Shown here piece by piece: positions 40,638-52,705 of a stretch of 64,000 nucleotides of DNA. The stretch's first letter is position 1, and each line of letters begins with the position of its first letter. The stretch is from Trametes villosa (taxonomy: Eukaryota > Basidiomycota > Agaricomycetes > Polyporales > Polyporaceae), in assembly GCA_002964805.2 (NCBI GenBank), contig PUDQ02000069.1, positions 1-64,000 on the forward strand. The letters are read 5' to 3'. Under the pieces are notes generated by a model, which did not search any database, was not told where the DNA came from, and saw only the letters and a list, made by a program, of their open reading frames with translations. A program made the position numbers and the translations under genes.

Positions 40638-42494
40638 ATGTGGTGCCAGCAGCCCTTCGACCCCTCCGACCTGCTCTCGAACGCGACCCTCGCTGCATTG
40701 GTGTGCTCTGCGCCCCCAGACGACCAATGCGCCTGTGTCGCAATATGCCCTAACGCAGACCTGGCCGGAGTTGGTGTTCGGACCGCGTTCTATCTCCAGA
40801 GCGTCATGAACAGTAAGTTTCTCGCCCTCTCTGTTATGGATGACGATGCGAGCCCTGTGTCAAGGCTGCTTCTGATTTGTCTCCCTGTACCGAACGGCGT
40901 GGTCGTGGAATCAAGTGCTCGGAGCTCGCGTGATCGGGATAACCGGGGTGCCTGAAGTATGCTCGCTGACACTGACCCCACAGCTCTGCTGGTTATCCTG
41001 TCGCGGCGGGACTCCGTGCCCAGCGCGTGGGCCTCTACCCTGCTGACCGCCTCCCTCGTCATCGCCGCGATGGTGCAGAAGGGGAACCAGTCCATCACAC
41101 TGCACCACGCCACATTAACCTTGAAGTGAGCACCGGATATATGAAACAACTCGCTCCGCCTTGCATGCTAACTACTGCTCCACAGCTTCGCTACGCTGTC
41201 GTGTATCAGCTCCTTGGCTGTGGCACCGACACTGTCCATCTGGCGGCTCTCGCCGGAGAGCTACTATAACCGTCAGCTCGCGCGCCACGTCCTAGACACC
41301 ATACATGAAGACAGCACGAGCCCCGCCGTGATCTCGAACAAAGACAGGGCCAAGATCCAGAAGGCGCAGGGCAAGCAGCGGCTCTTCCTCGCGATCGCGC
41401 TCCTCACCCAGGTCGTCCTCCAGTGGGCGTGGGGGATCGTCCTCTTCGTCTCCCCCGTCTACAGCCAGACGAACTGCAGCGGCGGCACGAGCCTGATCTT
41501 CTTCCTCGCGCACTTCACCGCGCGCGAGATCAACCACAAGTACATGGTCGTCTGGGTCTTCTGGCTGCTCTTCTCGCTCGGCATCACGCTCGGCATGACG
41601 ATCGCCCTCGCGCTCACCAGCCCCGCTCGCGCGGGGTTCGCGACGACGACGAACTCCTCCCGCGCGTCCTCGCGTGCAACGCGCTCTTCTTCCATAGTCT
41701 CTTCTGTCCACACCCGCGCCTCGACTCTCAAGGAGCTGCTTCTGTCTGTGTGGAACGCTATCCCGGCTTGGAAGGACCGGGACGCGCAGTTCGTCTTCTG
41801 GTACAACGTCGCTGCGGTCGTGCTCTGGCTCGTCTACATCATCTGTACGCCCGTCTCGCTCCTCTGTGGCTGCTCGCGTTCTGACGACCTCTGGAGCTGC
41901 GGAATTACAGATCCACGCGAACCGCATCTTCGAAGGGGAGAACACCATCTCCAGCTTCGGCCAGGTAAGCCATCTAGCTCCGGTAAGGTAAAGCCATGAC
42001 CGACCAGTGCATTCGCCTCCGCCTCGCAGATTACCGCTCTTCTGCTCGCCATGCAACCCCTTTGGAGCGTGACTGTTGCTGTGTACCGCTGGCCAGCGAG
42101 ACAGCGGAAGCTCGAGCGGCGCCGCCGCCGCGAACAACAGGACCACCTGCAGGCGCTCAACAACGCGAAGGCGCCTCTATCGACGCCGCTCTCGCTGCAC
42201 ATCACCCTGCCGGGGGACACCCCGGCGTCCGCGCCCTCACCCGTACGCGGCCGCGGGCGGGCTCGCTCCGTCCTGGCCCCCGCAGGTCCTCCGGTATCCG
42301 GCGCTGCCGCTGTCGTCACCCCAGACCGCACGCGCGTCGTCCCCGCTGCCGCGCGCCCCCGCCCGCGCACTTCACGTCCGCGCGGAGGCGCCACGCCCGC
42401 TGTCATCGACGTCTACATCCCGCGCACGGGCACGGATGAGTGGAACGAGCTGGTCTCGCTCACGCACCTCCCCCGGGCGCCCACCTTTTCTTGA
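40638..42494 (+). CDS. multi-pass membrane protein, unknown function (basidiomycete family)
   Basis: Exons 40638-40812, 40984-41125, 41186-41844, 41897-41964 and 42030-42494 close in phase to 502 residues. The chain has several hydrophobic spans: VGVRTAFYLQSVMNTLLVIL, TLLTASLVIAAMV, TLNFATLSCISSLAVAPTL, LFLAIALLTQVVLQWAWGIV, VVWVFWLLFSLGITLGMTIA, FWYNVAAVVLWLVYII and ITALLLAMQPLW, so about seven. Before the last span lies ELQIHANRIFEGENTISSFG. The cytoplasmic tail (RWPARQRKLERRRRREQ, then Pro/Arg/Ala-rich) is basic and disordered. Layout and motifs match a membrane-protein family I associate with Agaricomycetes; no function is known to me. The 3' site of intron 3 (GGAG at 41896) was chosen because the nearby ACAG breaks the frame. 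Confidence 0.78.
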
Positions 42495-43750
42495 CCCCGT
42501 TCGCCGCCCCATTTGCTCTTGTGTACTTATCTCTAATTTGTACGCTATCTGGATTCCGTATACTCGACCCGGGCCCCGCATTCTTGTACGTGTACTGCAC
42601 CACCCAACGGACGCACTTGGCTTCCGTCCTCTGTATTCCCCTTATAACGACCACATACCTTACGAGTCTGATGTACTGTACCACCCGAATCTTAACCGTA
42701 TACCCCACATGAACCTTGTGCTATACATGTTCGCGCCTCTGTGAATGCTATCTGCCTTCTCTCCCGACCTGCCGGGTTCATCGCGAACCCCGCGCACGAA
42801 GATGGTTCCCGAGAGGATCCCCAGAGACCGTCGCTCGATCGGCGCCCCAGTGCGGCCCCAGGAAGCTTCGCGCCTTCCCCCGCCCCGACATGTTTCGGAG
42901 CGCCGAGCCTATTGAATACGAGGGCGCAGCGATATCATCGATAGAGGACGGATGGTACGCGCGCGCTGGCACTCCTCTTGCCGGTGGACGCGTACCACAA
43001 TCACGAGCAGTCCGATAGCCTCGTGCTGACTGTATTGAACGTCGGTGTGGGCTTACGTCGCGACCGTGTCACCCGGGCCTTGTACGCGCGCGTTACGGCC
43101 CCAGAAGGACCGCAACGAACCCTCTCCTCGGACAACGCCGCTCTCCCCGAAGAGTATTGTATCACCGCGGCTCCAGAGCTGCTTGACAGGGCGAGCACCT
43201 GAGCGCGATGCACCGGGCGCACGCGGGGGATCGCGCGCCGACATATCCTCCACCGGACCCGGTGTGCAGCCTTCCCAGGGGCGAGCTTCGCCACCGCCGG
43301 AATCGCCGCCTCGCGAAGCACATATTGTGCCTTGCGTCTGCCCTTCTCGCGAGATCACGTTCGCACCCCGGGTCAAAGGAAGAGCTCTAAGTTTGATAAT
43401 TTCCGAGGAGTTAAGTCGTATAGTAGGTGGCGAGGGTATGTATGGACGGAGTGACAGGGATGGTGGGGAGCGCTGGGCAAGTTACACATAAGGATACACG
43501 CCGGGGTATATACAGTGGGTGTGGGATATAGTGGGAAGAGCCGGGGAACGGGGGATAGTACACTGGATAATATATGGTACCGAGGGGGAATGCGTGAGTT
43601 GACGGACGAACGAATGAACGGACGAATGAATGAATGGGCGTATGGATGGGTGATGTTGGGTCCGGAGACTTTAAGAATGCATGGTGACGATGATGAGGCG
43701 AACCGGAGCGGGCACAGGCGGGCGAGGGGCAGAGATGAGCCGGCGACAGG
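42495..43750. other. 1.26 kb spacer between convergent genes
   Basis: Tail-to-tail intergenic DNA after the membrane protein and after the transporter. T-rich tracts near 42500-42720 fit a 3' end region. I see no exon with a recognisable motif. Confidence 0.45.
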
Positions 43751-45356
43751 TCATACGCGGTCGCATAAACGACTGCTCAGCGTGAGTCGTGCCCAAAGCA
43801 TGAACAGCGAGCCCGCGATCATGGATGTGCCCGAGAGCAGGATCATGCCCAGGTACGATCCGCCCTCGGCATTGAGCATTGCCCCTGCGACGGGTCCGCC
43901 GCACAGTGCCCTGTCGCCACAGAGGTCGCGTCAGTTTTTGCATCAGACAGATTGAAGACAGAAGAGCACTTACGGAAAGGAGACGATGCTATACAGTACA
44001 CCAATGCGTGTCCCATACTCCCGCAGCTCCGAGATCTGGACGATACAGGGGATGACCAGGGCGTTGAAGGCGCCAGAGAAGAACCCGTACACGACTGCGA
44101 AGAGCATGATTGCAACGAGGGAGCGCGCGAACGTCCAGAGCACGAGCGTGCAAAGCCCTGAGAGCAATGCGCAGGGGACCATGACATTGAAGCGTCCCAG
44201 TACGTCCGCGAGGAACGCGGGTGCTAGCCGGCCGAGGATGCCGCCCGCGTTCATGACCGAAAGCACGTAGAACGCCGTTTCGTGCGAGATTCCGTGGTCC
44301 GTGGAGTAGTCGACGATGTAGAAGAACGGAATGAAAAGGCCTGGAGGTATGCGTAAGTCGAATGCGATACGCTCGTGAAGACGCGATACTCACCGAAGCA
44401 GATGAGAACACTGCCGACGATGACCAGCTGGAACGGGGTGTCTTGGAAGACCTTAATGTTGAACCATGGCGCGTCATCTTGCGCCTTAGACTGCCGGCTC
44501 GTGATACATGCGATTGCTATGCCGCATAACGCCAGGGATATAAACCCAGAAATGCGGACCGTCCACGCGAAGCCGACGCGGTTGAAGAGTTGTTGGTACA
44601 TGATGGGGTACACCACTCCACCTATGGTATCACTGTCAGAACGCGTGCCGAACATATGAGGAAAGCCTACTTACCGGCTCCAGAGCCTGCGACTGCGATG
44701 CCGAGCGCAGTACTCCTATACTTCTTAAAGTGGGTAGATATTGCTGCAAGGCTAGGATAGAATCTGCGAGGGAATGAGCAATTGGCACTTCGAGTTATTC
44801 TCCAGCTGCAAGCACTCACACAGTCCCGATACCGATAGCTACTAGTACTCCTTGTGCGAGGATATACTGATAGTACTGGGTAGATATGCTCGTCATCATC
44901 GTGCCGAACACGAGTATCAGGGTCCCGATTATGAGGATGAGCCGAGGCCCATGCGCGTCGAAGAGCCGGCCGACGAATCCCCCCTGAAGGTGCGTGAGCG
45001 TCGCAGTCGGCTGCCCCGAACAGCGTGCTTACCGAAAAGAAGAAGACCCAGAGCTGGAGGGAGCCGATCCACGCAATGGTGGACGGCGGGAGATGGCTGA
45101 GCTGGTGCTCAGCGTACCACGTCTGGAACGTGCCGAACGAGTTGAGCTGCCCGAACGAGCAGAAGAGCGCGAGAAAGGCGCCGAAGACGGTGAGCCATGC
45201 CGCAGCACCACCGTCGGGGAAGGCCGCGTCGGCGTCGGCGACGGAGGGCGCGGGGGAGGGCACGTCATTCACGGCCGTGGCTGACGAATTGCTGATGACG
45301 CCGACTACGGACTCCTTCGTGCTGCGCTTCTCCACGTCGGCGTCGGCGTGGGGCAT
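43751..45356 (-). CDS. MFS transporter, monocarboxylate/riboflavin-permease type (MCT family)
   Basis: Six exons (45033-45356, 44820-44983, 44675-44763, 44394-44621, 43974-44340, 43751-43910) give 443 residues. The N-terminal tail is acidic and Ala/Ser-rich, then PDGGAAAWLTVFGAFLALFC, the hallmark D-G-G-x-x-W-L entry of the monocarboxylate porter family (Mch4/Mch5/SLC16-like). Other marks are GGFVGRLFDAHGPRLILIIG, the STALGIAVAGSGAGGVVYPI half-turn, and GRLAPAFLADVLGRFNVM in the second half. About twelve membrane spans are expected. The substrate cannot be told from sequence. Five introns of 53-63 bp; the start ATG (45356) follows a short CT-rich leader. Confidence 0.92.
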
Positions 45357-47275
45357 AGAGGAAACTGAAAGTGGTGGAGAAAGGGAGAGGACGGGCACTG
45401 GCAGCGTGTTACGAGGGGGGAGGCGGACGGCATGTGGAAGAAATAGAGCGTGAATTTATGGAGGGCGCGAGCTGTGCGCTGCGCCGCTCTGGGGACGATG
45501 GCAGCGAACGCGCACATGGAATGACCACTGGCACGTCACGCCGCGCCCCCGCTTCTGGCCTGTCTCCCGGAGAAGCCGTCGAGAGTCGCGCCTTCCCCAT
45601 CACCGCGATGAGTTACCGGAGAGCGTGGACGAGCCGGCGTTGCGGGCTCCCTGCAATAAACCGCGTTTAGCGTTGGCCATGCTCCGCGGAAGCGGGGGAA
45701 AGTGTGCGAAAGGTACGTACTTGTGCAAAATAGGAAGGCGGGGAATGGAAGGCACCCGCTGCTTTCCGCCGGGCGCGGAGGTATAGCCCACAGCGCCCGC
45801 CGCCCACCGACTTGGCGGGCGTGAGAACCCGCGCCGGGTACGTACAAAGCGTCGACGGCGGGTCGAGTAGTGTAATGTCCAAAACAAATACGTGCAGCGC
45901 CGCCGCTGCCTTGCACATACCGCGCAGGACATGATGGATACCGCAGGGGCGCATGTAATGACTCTTCTCCCGCCTCCGGACGCGCCGGAGATAGTCAGCT
46001 CGGCTACCTCGCGGCGTATATCGCACGGACAATAAGTCCTGATATGCTGTACAAAGTTGTGACGATGGCGGCAGCGTTGACGGGAGCGAGGATCAGCGTG
46101 CGCCGCCACCCGTTAGCTGCAGTCTGACTACCGGCACAGGCCACGCGACTGCGTTCGTGGCGTGCATCGCCTCGGAATTAGTCTGGACCACGCGGATACG
46201 GGATCCAGCGACAGTGCCGGAGTCGAGGGCACACTGGGGCAATCTTATGTCGGGATTTGCGGTGCAGGTCCTGATTCCAGAGCGGGCAACTGTCAATACA
46301 AAATCGACAGCATCTGGGGCTGATACTCACAACTTCTGAGTGCACGGTGGGTAGTGACAGTTAGATGCTACGAATCTGATGACCTCATTGCATGCGCACG
46401 AGATAGATAGTGCTATGTAGTAAGCGTGTAGATCGAGATTTGAAGAGGGGCAGTGCGCCGACTCACAGGAGTCATTCTGCATGGGCTTGGGTCCTGGAGG
46501 CTATGTCTTCGGGACCACTGGACAAACAGTGTGTCCCATACCCAGGGCGACGAAGCCGCAAACGACGTGATTTGGCTTTCGAGATGAGCAGATTCCTGGC
46601 CACGCGGGTGATCTTGTATGGTCCAGTCTGCCCGCCGTGATCTAGAGAGTGGGTCTTTGTTATGGGCGGAGTTCAGCCATAGCATACGAGCGGCGGTCCT
46701 GGCTCACTTACAAGTCATACCCGGGTGTAACTAGGCTGCCAAGCACGTACGGAGCCGACGATGGTACGTACGCCGCAAAGCAAGGATCATGTCTAGCGGT
46801 CGGAGACTACCAATGCTTGATCCTGGCTGTCCTGCATCAAATACTGCGGCGCTGAGGATAATGCGGCGCACTAGTAGCAACCGCCGACATCATCGGTTTT
46901 TATACGTACGCGGTCATATGTCGAGCATGGCCTGATATCACTACCACACCCGCATATATGCGTGTTGCTGTGCAAAGTGAGGCAGGAAGGGTGAACTCAC
47001 ATGCTATAACTGTACCTGTCCAGCCCCGCTCAAATCGGGATCGTGTCTAGGTTGCCTAGAGCCGCCGTTTCGACGTGTGGCCTTCAGCGTGTGGCAGGAT
47101 GCGTTGAGCGTTGCGATGCGCCTCGTCGCTGGGCTCGCAAAAGGGGAGAAGTCGCTATTCTGGCAAGCATATCTCTTTCATCGACTCCAGCCAGGACACC
47201 TGTTAACTACACCGTGAAGCTGCCGTGTCGTTAGCCTAGAGTAATTGAAACCAAAGAACCTTACCTCGCAACGGG
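45357..47275. other. 1.9 kb spacer
   Basis: Upstream of the transporter and downstream of the metallo-beta-lactamase. Open frames here are short and of mixed sense, and none shows a domain I know. A small unrecognised gene is possible. Confidence 0.4.
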
Positions 47276-48237
47276 TTATCGCGATGCGATGACCCCCGGC
47301 AGAAACACGCCCCGATCCTTGTTCTCTTCATACCACTGGCAGTCGTGTGCCAGCAAAACAAGCACCTTCGGGTTGTCGAGCAACGTCCGCGTGCGCAGGA
47401 TGTGCTCCTCCGCCAGCGCCTTGTCGGAATGTATGCACCGCACCTGCCCGTCAGGCTGAAGCGCGACCGCAACCTCGCGCTCGCCTCTAAGGATGCGCGC
47501 GTCGTGCGTGGTATCGCCCGCGAGGTAGATCCAGGACCCGGTCGCGTTCGTACGCGCGAGGACGTTGATGTGCCCGGGGAGGTGGCCCGGGGCGTCGATA
47601 ACGTACATGCTCCCGTCGCGGAAGTAGTCGTATGCGCGCGGGAAGGGCCCGACGGACTGTGTGAACTCTTTGTTGAGAAATCGTGTGCGGTCGTGCGGGA
47701 CAGCGGTTTGCATGCAGAGGGAGTCGGGATTGACTGGGTATGCGTGCGCGAGGAGTTCCTCTGCTTCGCCGCCTAAGATGAAGGTCGCGTTGGGGAAGGA
47801 TGAAGCGTCGCCCACGCTGTAAAACGACCATTTGGTCAGCATGTGTCTGTGTAATACTATGGATGAACGCACTGGTCGAAGTGCAGATGGCTGATAATCA
47901 CCGTCTTCACCTCTGCGGGGTCAACACCGCCCTTCCGGAGGCTTTCATCAGCGGTTTGCTGCACGATGACCTCTCTTCCTGCGTTCAGCTGCTGGACCGC
48001 GGGCGGATGCGTCTCCAGGTTCTTCCTGATACCCAGATCGAAGACTAGACTCTCCCCTGAGGCCGAGTGACGGAGAAAGAACGACATCGAAGGACACATC
48101 GCAGATTCGTTAGGTCCTGAACCCGCGACAAAGAGGCGCAGACGCAGCTCGAGAAGCCCAGCTTCTAAGGCCGAGACGTCCATGTATGCCTGGTCCGGCC
48201 TTGGAGGCGGAAGCGAGGAATTCGGATGAGAGGACAT
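47276..48237 (-). CDS. metallo-beta-lactamase fold hydrolase, N-acyl lactonase-like
   Basis: Two exons (47873-48237, 47276-47816) with a 56 bp intron that splits the metal motif: SHLHFD plus H, then VGD, giving HxHxDH at residues 117-122. Further ligands follow in family order: the His of APGHLPGH, the Asp of LAGDTTHD and the His of LLAHDCQW. Length is 301 residues. An N-terminal region (SMSFFLRHSASGESLVFDLG) matches the opening strands of AHL-lactonase-like hydrolases in fungi. It should bind two metal ions and hydrolyse a lactone or ester; the substrate is unknown. No signal peptide is seen, so it is probably cytosolic. It is head-to-head with the ArfGAP gene. Confidence 0.9.
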
Positions 48238-48928
48238 GCTGGGCCTGGGGATGTCGGGTCGTGTCGCAGTGTACCGGCCGAGGTCGATGCTCGCTCTCTT
48301 CGCGTCTTATATGAGGGAAGCGTCTAAATTATCTTGAGCTGCGCTCGGGCCATGCACCACTGAGTTAGCTTCGCAAGCATGTCGCTGGTAAGAGAGCTTG
48401 GTCAGTTGTACCCATGGAAGCTAGGGGCTGGGAAAACAGTCTATTAGTGTCCTTGCCCGCGAGGGCAGGCAGGGACACCGCACGCATTCAATGACTCCAG
48501 GCTCGTGACACAATCTGTTCTTCAAACATTCAATGTCAAAATCGAGTATGAGAGAGTACCGAAGTACGTACCGACCTCGGGCTCGGGATGCCTGTCAAGC
48601 TTTGGAGGGTGAGGATGATTGGATTATTGAGCGTGTCAGGCAGGTTCTCGATCCAAAATTCTCCCTGATTTTCTTCTTAATTCGCATGGTATACTCTGGT
48701 ACATACGCCTCAATCTCATCCTGGACTGTGCATGCGTACCCGAGGTGGTGAGGGAAGGAGGGAGAAGGAACCTTCGCTCGGCGTCTGCAATCTGGCGCGC
48801 GAGGATAGCCACGTGGCGGGAACGGTGAATATCCGGCGGTATCCTTGAGTTAAACTCTACTTACCCGACCACCATCTCCTTCATCGCACCACTTGTCCTT
48901 CTCCTCCGACACCGTCGAACACAGAAAA
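48238..48928. other. shared promoter region of divergent lactonase and ArfGAP genes
   Basis: 0.69 kb between two start codons on opposite strands. A CT-rich stretch (48860-48915) precedes the ArfGAP ATG. No other site that I can defend. Confidence 0.5.
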
Positions 48929-50645
48929 ATGGCAGACCCAACCAAGGCAGAGACTGAGCAGGTTTTCAAAACTCTCAAGGCGCAGAAGGGAAACAAGGTA
49001 CGTCGCGCAGCTCCACCGCACGCGCTGTGCTGATCAACGATCCTCGGTAGATGTGCTTTGACTGCCAGGCTCGCAACCCGACATGGTCGAGTGTCACGTT
49101 CGGCGTGTACATCTGTCTGGAGTGCTCTAGCGTTCATCGCAACATGGGCGTGCATATCAGTTTCGTCCGGTGAGCCAGACATTCGCCAGGCATACGTGTC
49201 ATGTTGCTAAATCCGCCGAAGTTCCACGAACCTGGACAGCTGGCAGCTTAACCAGTTGCGCACCATGAAAGTCGGCGGAAACGCTTCCGCGACGGAGTTC
49301 TTCAACAAGCATGGCGGTGCAGCACTGCTCAGCGACTCGGACACGAAGAAGAAGTACTCGAGCCGCGTCGCGGAGTTGTACAAGGAGGAGCTTGCTCGCC
49401 GCGTGAAGGAGGATGCTGCTAGGTGAGTTCTTACCATATAGATTTTGCAACGTCGTGCGAACGGACTTGCAGGTATCCCGAGAAGATTGTCGTCGAAGGC
49501 GCCGCGGACGCAGCTGCCGCGTCTACTCCCAAAGCAGGCGATGATGATGACTTCTTCTCTTCATGGGACAAGCCCGCCCCTTCCAAGACAGCACCTATCT
49601 CTTCCAAACCTGCTGCACCACCCATCATAGGGCGCTCCGCCAGCGCCTCCACTCCGGCCACAGGGCCACGTACCGTCAGCTCTGCGTCGCTTCGCTCCAA
49701 CTCCGCTACTCCTGCCGGTTCACGACCTACGTCCAAGCTTGGTGCCTCCCGTCTCAACTCGTCCGCGCAGTCTGTGGTCAGTTCTGCCTCCGCTGGCGCA
49801 AAGAAGTCCAAGCTTGGTGGCCTTGGGGCGAAAAAGGCGGCGCCTGTCGACTTCGCCGAGGCAGAGCGGAAGGCTGCAGAGGAGGCCGAACGCATTCGGC
49901 AACTCGGTTACGACCGTGAACGGGAGAAAGCAGAGGAGGAGGCACGCGCACGGCTGGCGGCGGAGTCGGCAAAGTCAGCAGCGGCCGCCAAGGCGAAGTC
50001 GCCAGTAACGAAGTCTATACCTGCGGCGCCTGCTGCACCGAAAGGCAGTGCGCAAGACTTGGAGCGACTCGGGATGGGTATGAAGCGGCTCGGCTTCGGT
50101 GCAGTCCCTGCTCCCGCCGCGGCTTCTTCCAGGTTAGTCCCTACGATACTCCCGCTCTCCCGAGAATCGGGCTGAACAGGGCTTCATTGTTGCAGCGCTG
50201 CTGTAGCGGACGATGCGCCAACGACCGCCCGCGATAAGTTCGGCAACCAGAAGGCGATCTCGTCGGACATGTACTTTGGTCGCAATTCGTACGACCCAAA
50301 CGCCGTCGCAGAAGCACAGACACGCTTGCAGTCATTCCAGGGTGCTTCCTCCATCTCGTCGAACCAATACTTTGGCCGAGACGAAGAAGAGGAGCTTGCC
50401 GGCATGGGTCACGGGGGTGGAGAGGGCGTGATTGGAGACGGCACCCTGTCGGGTCTCGAGTTGGCTGCGAAAGACGCGATTTCGCGCGTCTTGGCGAACC
50501 CTGACGTGCAGAACGCAGCTGAGAGCTTGCGCGCGGGTGCATTGAAGGTAGGTTCCGATCTTCGTCGAATAGACTTCAATTGACCTGCAACTGACTCCGC
50601 CATCTACAGCTCTCGGATTATCTCGCTCAGATGTCCGAGCGGTAG
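48929..50645 (+). CDS. GLO3: ADP-ribosylation factor GTPase-activating protein, Glo3/ArfGAP2-3 type
   Basis: Six exons (48929-48997, 49051-49169, 49222-49422, 49473-50132, 50196-50547, 50610-50645) give 478 residues. The ArfGAP zinc finger is at the N-terminus: [20 protein letters not shown] then CLECSSVHR, i.e. C-x2-C-x16-C-x2-C, followed by the arginine-finger region [13 protein letters not shown]. The C-terminal part carries ISSDMYFGR and ISSNQYFGR, repeated motifs known from Glo3/ArfGAP2/3 and linked to coatomer-coated vesicles. It should stimulate GTP hydrolysis on Arf1 at COPI coats of the Golgi. The middle is Ser/Ala/Lys-rich with an Ala/Glu-rich probable helix. Splice phases all close. 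Confidence 0.95.
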
Positions 50646-51443
50646 TTTGTTGGCTATATACCACGTGCCGGGCGTTCTCGTTTTCACCGTCTGGCTGGGA
50701 TGGAATTAGAGTGGCTTCTCTACGCGTCAGTTCTCCTTCGTCGAGGGACAGCTTCGGCAGTACACTGGGCCATGTGCGTACCCTCGGTTTTCGAATATTT
50801 ATCAACTTGTGTTGGAGGACACCTCGTGTGCGGCCCCGCGGGACAGTGACGCACGCTTGACGATGGACAGGGAGTGTCGTAAGTCATCCTTCTCAATCAT
50901 GCGGACCGCGGTCACGCTCGTCCATCATCCAGGAAACTGCTTCTAGCGAGGCTTCTGCCAGAACCGGGGACGGTTCGGCGCAAAGTCGGGTCGCCCGCCC
51001 GTCCCTGCTCCTCCGCCCGGTCCTCGCTGACCCAGCTTGTTTCACCCCATGTTCACCGACGTCAGACGACGGGCGCGTCGCCTCGGGGCGCCGCCCTGGC
51101 CGTCGTCAGCTGCCGCGCGCGTATGTCGCAGGGGTGCATGGCTGCGCCGTCGCAGTGACAGTGCGCCACCGCGCGGCCTGCCCGCCTGAACGGGGGGCGG
51201 GGCGAACGGGAAATCCGCCCTTCTGAACGGGTTTGTCGCCATCCTGACGCGGGCGCATGTTTCTCCGACATGCGCCCACCGCTGCACGGCCTGAATCCGC
51301 TGAACGGGCGGCGCAAAAAACACCAGCGGGCGGACGCTATAAAAGCTGGGTGGGGCGGGCGAGAGGAGGACAGAACCACTGCGCTCTACAGCTCTCCAGC
51401 CCACACACAGCCCGCTCGAAACCGACCCAGCCCTCGAATCGAT
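50646..51443. other. upstream region of the first GH12 gene
   Basis: 0.8 kb. Holds the 3' end of the ArfGAP gene and a CG-rich promoter with a TATA box at 51338-51345. G-rich stretches such as GCGGGG near 51192 resemble sites of the carbon-catabolite repressor CreA/Cre1, which often controls cellulase genes; this is inference from a short motif. Confidence 0.45.
51338..51345 (+). promoter_or_regulatory. TATA box of the first GH12 gene
   Basis: TATAAAAG, 99 bases before the ATG at 51444, in a CG-rich context. Confidence 0.7.
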
Positions 51444-52410
51444 ATGCGCTTCTCCACGCTCTTCTCCCTCGTCGCCGTCGCAGCGTCCGTCGCAGCCCAG
51501 ACGACCCTCACCGGCCAGTACGACTGCGCGCCCGCGGGGGCATACACCCTCTGCCAGAATCTCTGGGGCGAGAGTACGCGCATTCCTCTCCCCTTCTCCC
51601 CTAGCCGGCATTTACTGACGGTGAATCTCAGGCGCCGGTGTGGGCCACCAGAGCTCGACGCTGCTGAGCACGAACGGGAACAGCGTCTCGTGGCGCACGG
51701 TATGGAACTGGCAGAACGGCCCGAACAACGTGAAGAGCTACGCGAACGTCGAGCACAACACCGCCAAGGGCGTCCAGCTCGCCAGCCTCCAGTCGGCCCC
51801 GACCTCCTGGCAGTGGCAATACGAGAGCGAGTCCAGCGGGATCCGCGCTGATGTCTCGTGCGTACTTTCCTCCATGGCTCACTCGCGTGACACTGTTGCT
51901 GAGTGAACCCCACAGGTACGACATCTGGACTGGTTGGGCCGCCACTGGCAACCCCGCGTCCTCCGCGTCCTCGTACGAGATCATGATCTGGCTTTCCGGC
52001 CAGGGCGGGTACGTTTTCCGTCTTTCATAGTACCGCGCCGATGCTGATCTATGCCCCGGACAGCATCCAACCCGTCGGCTCGCTCGTCCAGTCCGGCATC
52101 AGCCTCGCCGGCCACAACTGGAACCTCTGGCAGGGCCCGAACGCCAACTGGCAGGTGCTCTCCTTCGTCAGCGCCGACGGCGACATCACGAACTTCAACG
52201 CGGACCTCAAGGCGTTCTTCGGTGCGCACCCCATCATATCTCTGCACGGTCTTGCGGACAAGCCGCTGACGGGGCGCGGCAGACTTCATCCAGCAGAACT
52301 ACGGCGTGTCCGAGTGGCAGTACATCCAGGCAATCCAGACCGGCACGGAGCCGTTCGTGGGCAGCGCGAGCCTCCTCACGAACAACTTCAACGTCGCGCT
52401 CAACCACTGA
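51444..52410 (+). CDS. secreted GH12 endo-beta-1,4-glucanase
   Basis: Five exons (51444-51573, 51632-51857, 51916-52008, 52064-52221, 52283-52410) give 244 residues, the usual size of a single-domain GH12. The start encodes a clear signal peptide (MRFSTLFSLVAVAASVAAQT). Family marks: YTLCQNLWGE, SVSWRTVWNWQNGPNNVKSY, the nucleophile region SYEIMIWLS (Glu140) and the acid/base region GTEPFVG (Glu225). It should cut internal beta-1,4 links in cellulose, mixed glucan or xyloglucan outside the cell. It lies tail-to-tail with a paralogue on the other strand, 296 bases away. No cellulose-binding module is present. Confidence 0.95.
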
Positions 52411-52705
52411 GTGCTCTCCGCTGTACCGGTCCCTGCCTTCCCGTTCCGCTTGTCTCGGATGGTCGTCTCTGCTGTCTCGTGTACTACTGTAATCCGCGCA
52501 TGATCTGTACCCTTTGTATGCCCCGGTCGTCCTTGAAGCAATTGGAGTCCCCTTTCTTGGAATCACAGTCCTCGGCGTGAGCGCGTGCCAGGAAGATCGG
52601 CAGTGCCTCGCCCAGCGGGGCAATCCATACTCCCTACATGATGAATCTACAACATAGATAAAACGAGCGGTACAATGTGCACACGAGCGGAGGATCTAGC
52701 CCCCG